The position numbers and the translations under genes are program-made. The notes beneath the pieces were generated by a model. That model was not told where the DNA came from, ran no database searches, and saw only the letters and a program-made list of their open reading frames with translations. DNA of 64,000 bases from Fibrobacter sp. UBA7003 (GTDB taxonomy: Bacteria; Fibrobacterota; Fibrobacteria; Fibrobacterales; Fibrobacteraceae): NCBI GenBank assembly GCA_002449765.1, contig DJXN01000006.1, forward strand, positions 1-64,000, in the 5' to 3' direction. Below, piece by piece: positions 51,381 through 60,890 of this stretch (the first letter of the stretch is position 1; each line of letters opens with the position of its first letter).

Positions 51381-53452
51381 TTTGCTTTCTTGGACCGGTA
51401 AAGAATCGTTGCGGTAATTATACAAAATAATGCGGCGAGGAGTAGGGCCGCTCCTTTGTTCCAAACGTCATCGGGATGTTCGAGCAGCGTGTTCAGCAGC
51501 GAACTTTGGCTATAGCGTGACCAGACGATGTAGGAAAGCCATTTGCCCACCTGTTGCATTTGGTCGAAGGGAACCAGGGCCCCGGCGAGCGCCACTTGCG
51601 GGATGATGAGGAGCGGCAAGAAGGCGTTCGCTTGTCCCGAATTGCGCGATAGTGAGCTCACGAGAAGCCCGATGGCGATGGCGGGAGTTGTTGCCGTAAC
51701 GGCGATTGCCAGGAGCTCGGGAATGTCGTGGTGGATGGGAATGCGGTAGGCGATAAAGGCGTATACAATGACGGTCTGCAGGATGGATACAATCGTGGGG
51801 AGGATGAATTTGGCGGAGAGGTAGGGAAGTATGCGGGCCCCCTTGCGGAATTCGCCCTTGATTGTATTTTTTTCCTGAACGATTTCGCGGATGGAAAGCG
51901 ATAGCGAGAACCAGTTCGCGCAGAGCACGATGGCGAATGCGACTGTCCAGAGCGAGGATGTCCGCGAGAAAATTTGCGAAAAGAGAAAGCCGATGATGAA
52001 GGGCTGCAAAAGAAGTGCGGCTAGCTTCCCCTTGTCACGAACCCATTGGCGAAGCATGAGCGCCATGTTGTAGAATAGCGAACCCTTGTGCCGTTGCTTG
52101 GTGAAGTAGTAGTGGCTTAGGTTGTTCGAAACCGTGTCCTTGCTGATGATTCCTGATTTTTGCCAAATCGAAGATGAATCCGTAGAGAGGTTCGAGAGGA
52201 TTTCGTCAGGATTGCTTGTCTTGAAGAACTGGTATGCTCCTTGCGGGCTGCCGTAGAAGCACTGTTCGCCTTGATGGATGACGAGCACTTTGTTCGCAAT
52301 GCGGAGCGCCTCGTAACTGTGCGTGGTGAGGATAATTGTGTGCCCGAGAAAGGCGAGCTGCTTCAGGTGCGAACACAGGATGCGGGAGTTGAATGGGTCG
52401 AGACCCGAAAGCGGCTCGTCGAGGATGATGAGACCTGGGTTTCCCATGAGTTCCGCTGCGAGGGCGACGCGGCGTATCTCGCCGCCGCTGAGCGTCCTGA
52501 TGCGGCTCTGCCGCCTGCCGCTCAGCCCGAAAAGTTCGCAGAACTTTTCGAGTCGCCCGTCCGCGCTTTCGCGAAAGTCCTTTGCGTCAAGCGTAATGCG
52601 GGCGCCATGGCGGAGCGTTTCGTCGACGGTCAGGTCGCTGCGGAGTGGCGGATCCTGTTCGAGAATGGCGATGCGTTCGCGAATCTGGCTGTGGCGGTAG
52701 TCGACGCCGCCTATGGTGACTTCGCTTCTTTCGCCCTTGCGGTAGGTGCCTTCGAAGAGTTTCAGTAGGCTTGATTTTCCCTGTCCCGAGCGTCCGATGA
52801 TGGCGAGTATTTCGCCGGCGGGGAGGTCGAAGTCGATACCCGACAAGAGCTGCTTCTTCCCCGCGTATACGTCGAGGTCCCGGACGTGCAATTCGAACCC
52901 TGCTCCCGCTTTTCGCATGAAGAGCTTCCCATCCCTGACGCTCATTTCCGTCTGGTCGAATCGGATTCCTTCGCCGGGGCGGAGCCCTATTTTTTTCCTG
53001 CTCTTGCCTTCCTCGTCTATGATGGGGTGCTGGAAACGGATTTCGGCGCCGTCTCCGTCCTTGCGCACTTGGATGGGTTTTGTCGAACCGTCCTCGCCTA
53101 GATCCACCATGCAGAATTTGTCTTCGAGCGGTTGCTCCTGGACTTCGTCGTTGATGTCGTAAAGCAGGAGGGAAAGTTTGTCTTCCTTGATGTCGACCCT
53201 CAGCCTCTTGACCCCGATTCCGATGATGTCGCCGTCGTGAAGTTCGCTTTCGTTTATCTGGGCTTCGTTCAGGAGGGTGAAACTGTTTTCGGTAAGGCTG
53301 CGGATTTTCCAGACGGCTCCGTTCGGACCTTGCTCTCGTTCAATGACGGCATGTTCCCTGGATACAAAACGCTCCGAGAAGCGGAGGTCACTTCCTTCTC
53401 TGCGCCCGATGGTGAAGGGCTTGCTTGTATCTGGCGTAATGATTCTGAACAT
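51377..53452 (-). CDS. FHA-domain ABC transporter (ABCG-like)
   Basis: Half-transporter of 691 residues with three parts. An N-terminal FHA phosphothreonine-binding domain (about 1-90: FTIGRREGSDLRFSERFVSREH). An ATP-binding domain (about 185-410) with Walker A GRSGQGKS 220-227, signature LSGGE 321-325 and Walker B LIILDEP 341-347. A C-terminal ABC-2 membrane domain with six helices (about 480-690). The order matches the ABCG/WHITE type and mycobacterial Rv1747, which is regulated by the adjacent kinase PknF. Here too the next gene is a Ser/Thr kinase with overlapping codons. Substrate unknown, probably a lipid or envelope component. Confidence 0.92.
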   Translation of the reverse strand: MFRIITPDTSKPFTIGRREGSDLRFSERFVSREHAVIEREQGPNGAVWKIRSLTENSFTLLNEAQINESELHDGDIIGIGVKRLRVDIKEDKLSLLLYDINDEVQEQPLEDKFCMVDLGEDGSTKPIQVRKDGDGAEIRFQHPIIDEEGKSRKKIGLRPGEGIRFDQTEMSVRDGKLFMRKAGAGFELHVRDLDVYAGKKQLLSGIDFDLPAGEILAIIGRSGQGKSSLLKLFEGTYRKGERSEVTIGGVDYRHSQIRERIAILEQDPPLRSDLTVDETLRHGARITLDAKDFRESADGRLEKFCELFGLSGRRQSRIRTLSGGEIRRVALAAELMGNPGLIILDEPLSGLDPFNSRILCSHLKQLAFLGHTIILTTHSYEALRIANKVLVIHQGEQCFYGSPQGAYQFFKTSNPDEILSNLSTDSSSIWQKSGIISKDTVSNNLSHYYFTKQRHKGSLFYNMALMLRQWVRDKGKLAALLLQPFIIGFLFSQIFSRTSSLWTVAFAIVLCANWFSLSLSIREIVQEKNTIKGEFRKGARILPYLSAKFILPTIVSILQTVIVYAFIAYRIPIHHDIPELLAIAVTATTPAIAIGLLVSSLSRNSGQANAFLPLLIIPQVALAGALVPFDQMQQVGKWLSYIVWSRYSQSSLLNTLLEHPDDVWNKGAALLLAALFCIITATILYRSKKAK

Positions 53453-53469
53453 GGCCGCTTACCGCCGCA

Positions 53470-54666
53470 TTACTTGAGCTCTTTGATTCCGTTCTCGAAT
53501 CTTTCGCAGGCTTTTGCCAACGTCTCGTCGCTTGCCGCATACGAGAACCGCACGCAGCTGTCGTCTCCGAAGGCGGCTCCCGGCACGATGGCGAGTCCCT
53601 GTGTCTCGAGCAGGTATTTGCAGAAGTCAATCGAACTGTTTACGGCTGCACCTGCGGGCGTCTTTTTGCCGTAGAGCTTTGCGACGGGCGCGAACAGGTA
53701 GAATGCGCCTTCGGGCGCGGAGATGCTTTCGCCGAGGATTCTCGAAACCTGCGATACCATGAAGTAGCGCCTCCTGCGGAATGCCGCGCGCATCTTATCC
53801 ACTTCGCCCATGCCCATGCGGAGAGCTTCGAGGGCTGCATATTGCGCGATGTTGCTCGGGTGGTGTGTTGCCTGTCCCTGAATTTTGCCGATTATCTTTG
53901 CAATCGGAGCGGGGGCGGCGTCGTATCCGATTCTCCAGCCCGTCATGCAGTGCGATTTCGAGAACCCGTTCACGACGATGGTTCGTTCGGCCATCCCGTC
54001 GAAACTCGCAATGCTTGCGAACTGTGCGCCATAGACGAAGTATTCATAAACCTCGTCGGAGATGCAGTAGATGTCGTTCTTGACGATGACTTTAGCGAGG
54101 CCGGCGAGTTCTTCGTGCGAATACACGCTTCCGGTCGGGTTGCAGGGGTTGTTGATGAGGATCGCCTTCGTCTTTTCGGTGATGGCGCTCTGCAACTGCT
54201 CCGCGGTCATCTTGAATTTGTTCCCGATGGTGGTCGGCACGAACTTGGGAACGCCGCCGAGCCACTTCACGAGTTCGGGGTAGGTGACCCAGTAGGGGGC
54301 GGGAATGATGATTTCGTCGCCCGGGTTTACGAGGGCCGCGAGTGAATTGAACACGGCGTGCTTCGCACCGCTAGTCATGATGATCTGTTCGGGAGCGTAG
54401 TCGAGGCCGTTGTCGCGCTTGAGCTTGTTGCAGACTTCCTTGCGCACCTCGAGAATCCCGACGGGGGCGGTATAGCGCGTCTTGCCATCGGTAATCGCCC
54501 TGGTGGCGGCATCGCAGATGGGCCTTGGAGTCGGAAAGTCGGGTTCGCCCGCGCCGAGGCTGACCACATCTTTGCCTTCGGCGATCATTTGCTTGGCGAG
54601 CGTATCGATGGCGACAGTGAGCGATGCTGCGATATTTTCTGTTCGTGTCGAAAGGGGACGTGTCAT
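53470..54666 (-). CDS. Aspartate aminotransferase-like class I/II aminotransferase
   Basis: PLP enzyme of 398 residues. Signatures LGAGEPDFPTP, PAPYWVTYPE, NNPCNPTGSVY, YCISDEVYEYFVYG and VVNGFSKSHCMTGWRIGY, in which the Lys of SKS binds PLP; CVRFSYA holds the carboxylate-binding Arg. The subgroup matches type I-gamma aspartate aminotransferase, which often also accepts prephenate. Its ATG overlaps the stop of the MMPL exporter (ATGA), and 17 bases separate it from the FHA-ABC gene, an odd operon mate. Confidence 0.9.
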   Translation of the reverse strand: MTRPLSTRTENIAASLTVAIDTLAKQMIAEGKDVVSLGAGEPDFPTPRPICDAATRAITDGKTRYTAPVGILEVRKEVCNKLKRDNGLDYAPEQIIMTSGAKHAVFNSLAALVNPGDEIIIPAPYWVTYPELVKWLGGVPKFVPTTIGNKFKMTAEQLQSAITEKTKAILINNPCNPTGSVYSHEELAGLAKVIVKNDIYCISDEVYEYFVYGAQFASIASFDGMAERTIVVNGFSKSHCMTGWRIGYDAAPAPIAKIIGKIQGQATHHPSNIAQYAALEALRMGMGEVDKMRAAFRRRRYFMVSQVSRILGESISAPEGAFYLFAPVAKLYGKKTPAGAAVNSSIDFCKYLLETQGLAIVPGAAFGDDSCVRFSYAASDETLAKACERFENGIKELK

Positions 54667-57071
54667 TTTGACTCTTTCTTCTTTTTCCAGATTCGGTAGT
54701 TGTCGAGGATTCCGGCAATCAGCGGGAAGGTGGTGAACTGTGCAAGCGCAATGCAGGCGAGCCCCAGTAGCAAGACCTGGCCGATGCTGCGGAGTCCGGG
54801 ATGGGATGATATGATAAGGCTGAAGGAGGCGATGAACGATGCCGCCTGGCTCAGGAGGATGCCGAAGAACTTTGTCTGGAGGACCGTGATGGCTGTCCCT
54901 GCCTGTTTCGTGTAGAAGGCGCTCCAGAGCTGCAGCGAACCGTCGACGCTAGCCCCGATGATGAGGGGGAATGCGAGCGAACTGTAGAACGAAAGCTCGA
55001 TGCCGAGCAGCCTAATGAGGATCAGCAGCCAGCTTATGGCGAATACCGAGGGGAGGAGGGTGAATATGGCCCTGCTGAATCGGTTGTAGAACATGAGCAG
55101 GAAGAACCATACGAGGAAACTTCCAATCCAGAGGGTCTTGTCCAGGTTTTTGAGGATGAGGTCGAGGACGGTTGCGCGGATGACGGGTTCCCCGGTCATC
55201 AGGATACCTTCCTTTTCCGGGCCCCTGATCTTGTCGAGGTTCTCGTTCAGCCTGCGGCACGCGAGTCCGTCGTCTGGATCGATATTGTGGAAAATGAAAG
55301 AGAAAACGCCGCGGTTCCCGTTCTTGTCGCTGAACTTGACTTTCACGTTGTCAGGCAGGTCCTCGTCGTCGACCTTCCTGTTCGAAAGCGCCTCGGCCAT
55401 AAAGTCGTAGGCTTTCTTCTGCTTTTCGTCGAGATCCTTGACGTCGATTCCTTTCGCGAAAGCCTCCAGCGTGTCGAGTTTCTGTTCGCGAGAAACGCTT
55501 GCGTGCGGAACAGTCTTGGCGAGCGTGTACATCTTCTGGACGTTCGGGATGGCGCCTTTCTTCTTTAGCTGCTCGAAGTTGCGGTAGAGCTCCGTGCTTG
55601 CCTCTGCGCTTGTTGTCTCGACGATGATGGGGTCGTATTGCGGGAATCCGGTCTGGGCGAGGAGGGAATCGGCCGTGCCGGTTGTCTTCTTGATTTCGGT
55701 CTTGCTGAAATCGTAGAAGAACTTGAGATTTGACCCTCCGTAGACAAGGCATACGAGGCTAATGATAGACACGATGGCGATGAGGACGACATTGAGCCTA
55801 TGGGGGAGAAGCGTCACTTTGTGCGAGGACGGATTTATTTTGAATGAGTTGACCGAAAACGGACGGCTCTTCTGGAATACGCGCAGGAGGGCGGTGGCGA
55901 CAAGGAGGGTGACCATCCAGTTGATGAGTGTCCCGAGGCTCCCTAGGATGGCAAGTTCCTGCAGCCCGGGAAGCGGCACGAACATCATGCATGCAAAGAG
56001 GGAGGCCATGATGCACGAGGATGCGCATGTGGAGGGGCCGATGCCGAGAATAGCGCTCTCGATGCAGAGTTGCGGGCTCAGGTTGCGGGCGCGTTCTTCG
56101 AAATAGCGCTTGTAGACGTGGTTCACTATCTGGCATGCCTGGCCCGGCAGGATGATGGCGAGGAGCAGGGTGTATAGGTTGATTCTCCCGTAGAGGAGCG
56201 ATGCGAGGGCGAGCGTGTAGACGATTGGGAGCGCCGTCGCCACCGACGAGATAAATATCAGCTGCGGCTGCCTGTAAAAATTCACGACAAAGAGGAGCAG
56301 GATGATGAGGGCGGTAAGTCCGCCCGCTAGCTGGGCTTCGGGAAGGAGCGTCCGTCCGCGGCGGATTGTCTCGAAAACCTTTCCGGTAAAGTAGGATTGC
56401 ACGTCGCCGCCCTGGATGATTGCGGAGAGGTAGGTGCTGGTCTGCGACAGGAGTTCGCGGCTTGCCTTGAGGTCCGTTAGCGGGTGCGTGGGGTATATCT
56501 CTACAACCCGGATGGTGCCGTCGGGATTCGAGTGGCTGCGGTTCATGATTCTCGCGTATTTTTCCTGGAGGTCGTTCACGCGGAATTCGATTTCCTTTTC
56601 CGTGGAGGAATCGAGGCCGGCGTCCAGGTCGACGTAGAACGGGTTATTCCTGCTGATGAACTTGTCCCGTATGGGGCGGATGCGGTTGATGGTGGAATCG
56701 AGGTCGCTCTCGTCGATATAGAGAAGGCAGTGCCGCGTGTAGTAGTCGGTGTCGGTTTCGAAATCCACGAAGTGGACCAGCGGATCCTTGCGCAACATCT
56801 GCGCTAGACTTTTCGCGGTGGTGTAGTTCTGGAGGCTGTCCTTGGAATGCAGGACGACAATGAGGCTCCCGAGCCCGCCGAAGTCGCTTTCGATACGCTT
56901 GTAGTCGTTGTTGGACTCGTCGCTGAAGGAGAGCGTGTCCTGCAACTGGAGGTCCCACCGCAGGTTCATGATGGGAAACGCCGAAAGAATGGCGAAAATG
57001 GTCCCGAAAAGCAAAACGGCTACAGGAAATCGTGTAAGTCTTCTGGTTATTTTGCTGATTAGGGAAAACAT
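54663..57071 (-). CDS. MMPL/RND-family exporter
   Basis: Membrane transporter of 802 residues with the RND layout: one helix near residue 20-40, a large periplasmic loop, five or six helices (about 220-430), a second periplasmic loop and a second helix bundle (about 640-790). The first loop starts NLRWDLQLQDTLSFSDESNNDY, typical of MMPL/hydrophobe-exporter proteins. It probably exports lipid or hopanoid-like molecules. The divergent neighbour encodes an outer-membrane barrel. First gene of a five-gene leftward operon. Confidence 0.87.
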   Translation of the reverse strand: MFSLISKITRRLTRFPVAVLLFGTIFAILSAFPIMNLRWDLQLQDTLSFSDESNNDYKRIESDFGGLGSLIVVLHSKDSLQNYTTAKSLAQMLRKDPLVHFVDFETDTDYYTRHCLLYIDESDLDSTINRIRPIRDKFISRNNPFYVDLDAGLDSSTEKEIEFRVNDLQEKYARIMNRSHSNPDGTIRVVEIYPTHPLTDLKASRELLSQTSTYLSAIIQGGDVQSYFTGKVFETIRRGRTLLPEAQLAGGLTALIILLLFVVNFYRQPQLIFISSVATALPIVYTLALASLLYGRINLYTLLLAIILPGQACQIVNHVYKRYFEERARNLSPQLCIESAILGIGPSTCASSCIMASLFACMMFVPLPGLQELAILGSLGTLINWMVTLLVATALLRVFQKSRPFSVNSFKINPSSHKVTLLPHRLNVVLIAIVSIISLVCLVYGGSNLKFFYDFSKTEIKKTTGTADSLLAQTGFPQYDPIIVETTSAEASTELYRNFEQLKKKGAIPNVQKMYTLAKTVPHASVSREQKLDTLEAFAKGIDVKDLDEKQKKAYDFMAEALSNRKVDDEDLPDNVKVKFSDKNGNRGVFSFIFHNIDPDDGLACRRLNENLDKIRGPEKEGILMTGEPVIRATVLDLILKNLDKTLWIGSFLVWFFLLMFYNRFSRAIFTLLPSVFAISWLLILIRLLGIELSFYSSLAFPLIIGASVDGSLQLWSAFYTKQAGTAITVLQTKFFGILLSQAASFIASFSLIISSHPGLRSIGQVLLLGLACIALAQFTTFPLIAGILDNYRIWKKKKESK

Positions 57072-57103
57072 CGGCTATAATATAATTATAAATTAGGATT
57101 GAG

Positions 57104-58597
57104 ATGATTCGCTTGCGGCTTTGCATAATCGCCTTTGCCCTTGCGCTGGCCACATCCGCCTTTGCCGAGGCGGATTCTGTGGCCGTTGCCGACTCGATGG
57201 CGCACGGTCCCGATTCTTCGGCTACAGTCGAAGAATCCTCCTCGTCGTGGAAACGTTTTTTCACCTGGCCTTTCGAACATATCATCCAGCCGGTGCTGAA
57301 CGCGGCGGTCTATCCGATAGCGCAACCCCTGCATTACGCGTTCGACAACGGGGTCATCGAGACGGCTGTCGACCTGATTACGTTTGGCGAGAAACGGAAC
57401 ATTCTGCTTTATCCCATAATGAACCTTAAACCCGGCAATTCCACGATGCTAGGGTTGACCTACCGCCACAGGAGCCTGTTCTTTGGCAAGGATTACCTAG
57501 TCCTTTCGCCGCAGTATTTCGCGAACGGCGATTTCTTCGTCGACCTGCGCTACACGAAGCACGAACTTTTCGGGACCGACTTGTTCGGGGGCATTCGGCT
57601 TCGTAAGTTCTGGGACCGCGACGGGTTCTTTGTCTATCCGGGGACGCGAGAGGACTTTGTCATGCCGGATTCCTCATTCACCATCGACTTGCAGGCGGGC
57701 ATACCCCTTACGAGCGATGGCCGTTGGAGTCTCGAGCTGCTGGGCACGGTGGATATCGTGGACCGTAGCCTTCCGGGAAATTCGCAGGACAGCATCCTTG
57801 TCAGCCGTGATTTTTCCATCGACGACCGCGGCCTTTACCAGTCGTTCCTGATGTTCCCTGTCGGGCTCTCGGTCTTGTTCGACAATCTCGATTTTCCCTT
57901 CGCGCCTTCGCGGGGGAGCCGCATGCAGCTGCTGGCCCGTTACTTTTTTGTTGGAAAATACAGCGGGATATCCTTCGATAATGCGGAGGAGCCGGGAAAT
58001 CGGCCGACAAGGTTTGATTTCGATGATAACGGCATGAACCACGACTTCGTGCGGACGGAATTCGTGTTCCAGCATTATTTCTATTTTGGCAAAGCGCAAA
58101 AGTTCCACCTGACAAAAAAAGAGGCGCGACAGAATCGGCGCTTTTACATGGACTTCAACTGGAATGACGCCCTTCGCATGTGGCGGCCCGACAATGTCCG
58201 TGAAACCCTGTTCGAAAGGAGGGTGATAGCGCTTCAGTTCAGGATGATAGACAGTTGGGAAATAGAGGAGGGGGGAGCCCCGTTCAAGCTGTATTCTCTC
58301 GTCGGGCCGAGGTTTCCGCTGCGAGGGTTCCAGGATTACTATGCGGCCCAGCATGTCATGAGCCTGAGCATGGAATACCGCTGGCCTATCGATTATTATG
58401 TGGACGGCGTCCTGTTCAACGAGTATGCGATGTTTTCGCCGACATTCAAGGACTGGTCGGTTCACCGTCTCAACAATTCCTGGGGGTTCGGCGTCCGCGT
58501 CCGCAAGCCGGACATGTACTGGTTCCGCGTGCAGCTTGGTTTTCACGGGCTCCATGGCGTGAACCTGGTGCTGACCATCGCGCCCGAATTCAAGTAG
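57104..58597 (+). CDS. Omp85/BamA-like outer-membrane protein
   Basis: Beta-barrel outer-membrane protein of 497 residues. Signal peptide ends near SAFAEADS. After a Ser-rich segment, the protein is a series of amphipathic strands (TMLGLTYRHRSLFF, DFFVDLRYTKHELFG, GLYQSFLMFPVGLSVLF) with the loop motif FPLRGFQDYYAAQHVMSLSMEYRWPI, which resembles the lumen-loop RGF/RGY signature of the Omp85/TamA surface-antigen family. No POTRA domain is evident, so this is a barrel-only member. It is divergent from the MMPL exporter with 32 bases between, suggesting joint control and a shared transport role (inference). Confidence 0.78.
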   Translation: MIRLRLCIIAFALALATSAFAEADSVAVADSMAHGPDSSATVEESSSSWKRFFTWPFEHIIQPVLNAAVYPIAQPLHYAFDNGVIETAVDLITFGEKRNILLYPIMNLKPGNSTMLGLTYRHRSLFFGKDYLVLSPQYFANGDFFVDLRYTKHELFGTDLFGGIRLRKFWDRDGFFVYPGTREDFVMPDSSFTIDLQAGIPLTSDGRWSLELLGTVDIVDRSLPGNSQDSILVSRDFSIDDRGLYQSFLMFPVGLSVLFDNLDFPFAPSRGSRMQLLARYFFVGKYSGISFDNAEEPGNRPTRFDFDDNGMNHDFVRTEFVFQHYFYFGKAQKFHLTKKEARQNRRFYMDFNWNDALRMWRPDNVRETLFERRVIALQFRMIDSWEIEEGGAPFKLYSLVGPRFPLRGFQDYYAAQHVMSLSMEYRWPIDYYVDGVLFNEYAMFSPTFKDWSVHRLNNSWGFGVRVRKPDMYWFRVQLGFHGLHGVNLVLTIAPEFK

Positions 58598-58617
58598 GGG
58601 CATGGCCCCCGCGTCGC

Positions 58618-59655
58618 CTAGAAAAGTTCAATCTGGTCGCTTGGTACTTGTTTCTGCGGAATATCGCGGTGGAGCATGGCGTAGGCGTTGCGCGTGGCGA
58701 TTCTCCCTCGCTGGGTTCGGGAAAGGAGACCTTTCTGGATGAGGTACGGCTCGTAGACTTCTTCTAGCGTGTCGGGCTCTTCGCCCATCGCGGCCCCGAT
58801 GGTTGTTATGCCGACTGGCCCGCCGTCGAACTTGTCGATAATGAGTCCGAGGATCTTCCGGTCGGTAGGGTCGAGCCCCTCGGTGTCGATTCCGAGCATC
58901 TGCAGTGTGCGCTGGGCGGCTTCGAGGTCGATCGTCCCGTTCCCGCGTACCTGGGCCACGTCGCGGCAACGGCGCAGCACCCTGTTCGCGATGCGGGGCG
59001 TCCCGCGGCAACGTCCGCCGAGCAGCCTTGCGGCGTCCTCCTCGAGCCCGACACCCAGGATCCGCGCGCTCCGGATAAGGATTTTGACGATGTCGTCCTC
59101 GTTGTAGAGTTCCAGCCGGTACTGGAGGCCGAATCGGTCGCGGAGAGGACCCGTGAGCATGCCGCTGCGAGTGGTTGCTCCGACGAGGGTGAAGTGCTTG
59201 AGCGGGAGGTTGACGCTACGCGCCGTCGGTCCCGAATCGAGCATGATGTCGAGCCTGTAGTCTTCCATGGCGGGGTAGAGGTATTCCTCGACCACGCGGT
59301 TCAGCCGGTGGATCTCGTCGATAAAGAGGACGTCGTTCTCCTGCAGGCTTGTCAGGAGGCCGGCCAGGTCGCTAGCCTTGTCGAGGACGGGGCCGCTCGT
59401 GATGTGGATGTTGACGCCCATTTCCTTCGCGATGATTCCTGCGAGGGTCGTTTTGCCGAGACCCGGAGGGCCGGCGAAAAGGCAGTGGTCGAGCGAATCG
59501 CCGCGGTGTTTCGCCGCTTCGATGGCGATGGAAAGACTTTCCTTGATGTCTCCTTGTCCCGTGAATTCCGCGAGGCTGGGTGGCCTGAGCGTACGATCCA
59601 CGTCGTCGCCTTCACCGATTCTTTTTTCGGGCGAAATAATCCGCTGGTCGTCCAT
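58618..59655 (-). CDS. ruvB: Holliday junction branch migration helicase RuvB
   Basis: AAA+ motor of 345 residues driving branch migration of Holliday junctions with RuvA. Signatures: LRPPSLAEFTGQGDIKESL, Walker A GPPGLGKTT, Walker B FIDEIHRLNRVVEEYLYPAMED, sensor GATTRSGMLTGPLRDRFG and the C-terminal winged-helix GRIATRNAYAML. GAGGAA precedes ATG 59655. It follows ruvA by 30 bases. Confidence 0.97.
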   Translation of the reverse strand: MDDQRIISPEKRIGEGDDVDRTLRPPSLAEFTGQGDIKESLSIAIEAAKHRGDSLDHCLFAGPPGLGKTTLAGIIAKEMGVNIHITSGPVLDKASDLAGLLTSLQENDVLFIDEIHRLNRVVEEYLYPAMEDYRLDIMLDSGPTARSVNLPLKHFTLVGATTRSGMLTGPLRDRFGLQYRLELYNEDDIVKILIRSARILGVGLEEDAARLLGGRCRGTPRIANRVLRRCRDVAQVRGNGTIDLEAAQRTLQMLGIDTEGLDPTDRKILGLIIDKFDGGPVGITTIGAAMGEEPDTLEEVYEPYLIQKGLLSRTQRGRIATRNAYAMLHRDIPQKQVPSDQIELF

Positions 59656-59685
59656 GAAAAAACATTCCTCGTTTGTGGTTTGCGA

Positions 59686-60294
59686 TCAAAGATACTTCAA
59701 AGCTTCGGGTATGAGGGTCGCCGCATCGGCGGAATCCCCGAGAATTTCGGCCGCCTTGACAACGGCTCTCTCTGCCGCAGGGTCTTTTACGCCGAGAGTG
59801 TGAAGGGCGAGGACCGCCTCCATCTTCGCTCCGGTAAGGACGCCCATGCCGGTAATGCCCGAGCCTTCGACATCGCCGAGCGCCTGTAGCATCGCCCCCG
59901 CCTTGTCCTTGAGGGTGAGGACCATCTGCTCGCAGGTCTTTTTGCCGAGACCCTTGATTTTGCCGAGGGCGCTTTTGTTGTCGCTTGCCACCATGTTCAG
60001 GAGGTCGGCTGGCGAGACTCCGCTCAGGATGCGCTGTGCAAGCTTTGGCCCCACGCCGTTCACGTCGATGAGCATCAGGAACGTGTCCTTTTCGATTCTG
60101 TCCGCAAAGCCGAAGAGCGTCATGGAGTCTTCGCGGACCACGAGATTCGTGTGGAGAGTCACCTCGGAGCCTTCTTCGGGCAACTTGCCGGCCGTGTAGG
60201 CTGAAATGTTTACTCCGTAACCGACACCGTTCACGTCAACGACGACGAAGGTGGGGGATTTTTCGATAAGGATTCCGCGAATGCGCTCAATCAT
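59686..60294 (-). CDS. ruvA: Holliday junction DNA helicase subunit RuvA
   Basis: Tetrameric junction-binding protein of 202 residues. OB-fold start MIERIRGILIEKSPTFVVVDVNGVGYGVN, then two helix-hairpin-helix motifs (VNGVGPKLAQRILSG and IKGLGKKTCEQMVLTLKDK) and the small C-terminal domain (AVLALHTLGVKDPAAERAV) that contacts RuvB. CGGAG precedes ATG 60294. ruvC is not adjacent. Confidence 0.97.
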   Translation of the reverse strand: MIERIRGILIEKSPTFVVVDVNGVGYGVNISAYTAGKLPEEGSEVTLHTNLVVREDSMTLFGFADRIEKDTFLMLIDVNGVGPKLAQRILSGVSPADLLNMVASDNKSALGKIKGLGKKTCEQMVLTLKDKAGAMLQALGDVEGSGITGMGVLTGAKMEAVLALHTLGVKDPAAERAVVKAAEILGDSADAATLIPEALKYL

Positions 60295-60557
60295 AAAAAC
60301 TCCGAATATGCACTTTTGTGCTACTGCACAAATATATACTAATTCGTTGGCTCTGTCAAGTCAAATCGTATTTTTTTTTACAAAATTGCACGGTCACTGC
60401 ATTCCGACTGCGGTTCTGCTGCGGTTTCAGTGATGGTCACATTTGTGCTGAAACAATGCGCTTTATTGATGTTTTTTACAGAAAATACTTTGCGCACTAT
60501 TGAAATGGAGGTGCCTGTGGAAATCCAGAGAAAAGTGGTGTATTTAGAGCAATCTAG

Positions 60558-60731
60558 CCTTCGGAGGTTCTACCTCCGCTCATAAAGAGCCCTTATAAGA
60601 CATCATCAGCCACTCTTACTGGTTCTGAAACTCGTAAAGTGACTATAAGCCCTTATGGTATTACATTCTATAAAATCAACAGCAATCAAGATGGATGGGA
60701 ACAATTAAATAGCATTGTTCCAAATGGTTAA
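60558..60731 (+). pseudogene. Possible C-terminal gene fragment
   Basis: Open frame of 57 codons with no usable start, ending IVPNG-stop. It includes GSETRKVTISPYGITFYKIN, which has protein-like composition. It begins at the repeat and may be the remnant tail of a gene. Could be chance. Confidence 0.3.
60574..60601 (-). repeat. 28-bp cassette repeat, copy A
   Basis: Variant CTCCGCTCATAAAGAGCCCT... on the plus strand. On the minus strand it gives SD-like AAGGG, ATG and MSGGRTSEG-stop. Confidence 0.8.
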
Positions 60732-60771
60732 AAAATCGCCTTTCATTTTGTCTCATGAAAGGCGATTTTTT
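60730..60771. terminator. Bidirectional terminator
   Basis: Long stem AAAAAATCGCCTTTCAT/ATGAAAGGCGATTTTTT. Confidence 0.85.
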
Positions 60772-60811
60772 GTCTCACAGCAACCGCGCCGTTATATTCG
60801 CGCTTTAAACT

Positions 60812-60840
60812 GCTCCGGCTAAACCGGGGCTTTATTTTTT
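60812..60840 (+). terminator. Hairpin terminator
   Basis: GCTCCGG/CCGGGGC stem, CTAAA loop and T-run. Confidence 0.65.
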
Positions 60841-60867
60841 ACGGAATACCGCTCGCAATATGCTTGC

Positions 60868-60890
60868 AAAAAGCCCGTTACGGGCTTTTT
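60868..60890. terminator. Terminator of the small-gene array
   Basis: AAAAAGCCCG-TTA-CGGGCTTTTT; on the minus strand it follows the stop of gene 60903-61313 by 12 bases. Confidence 0.8.
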
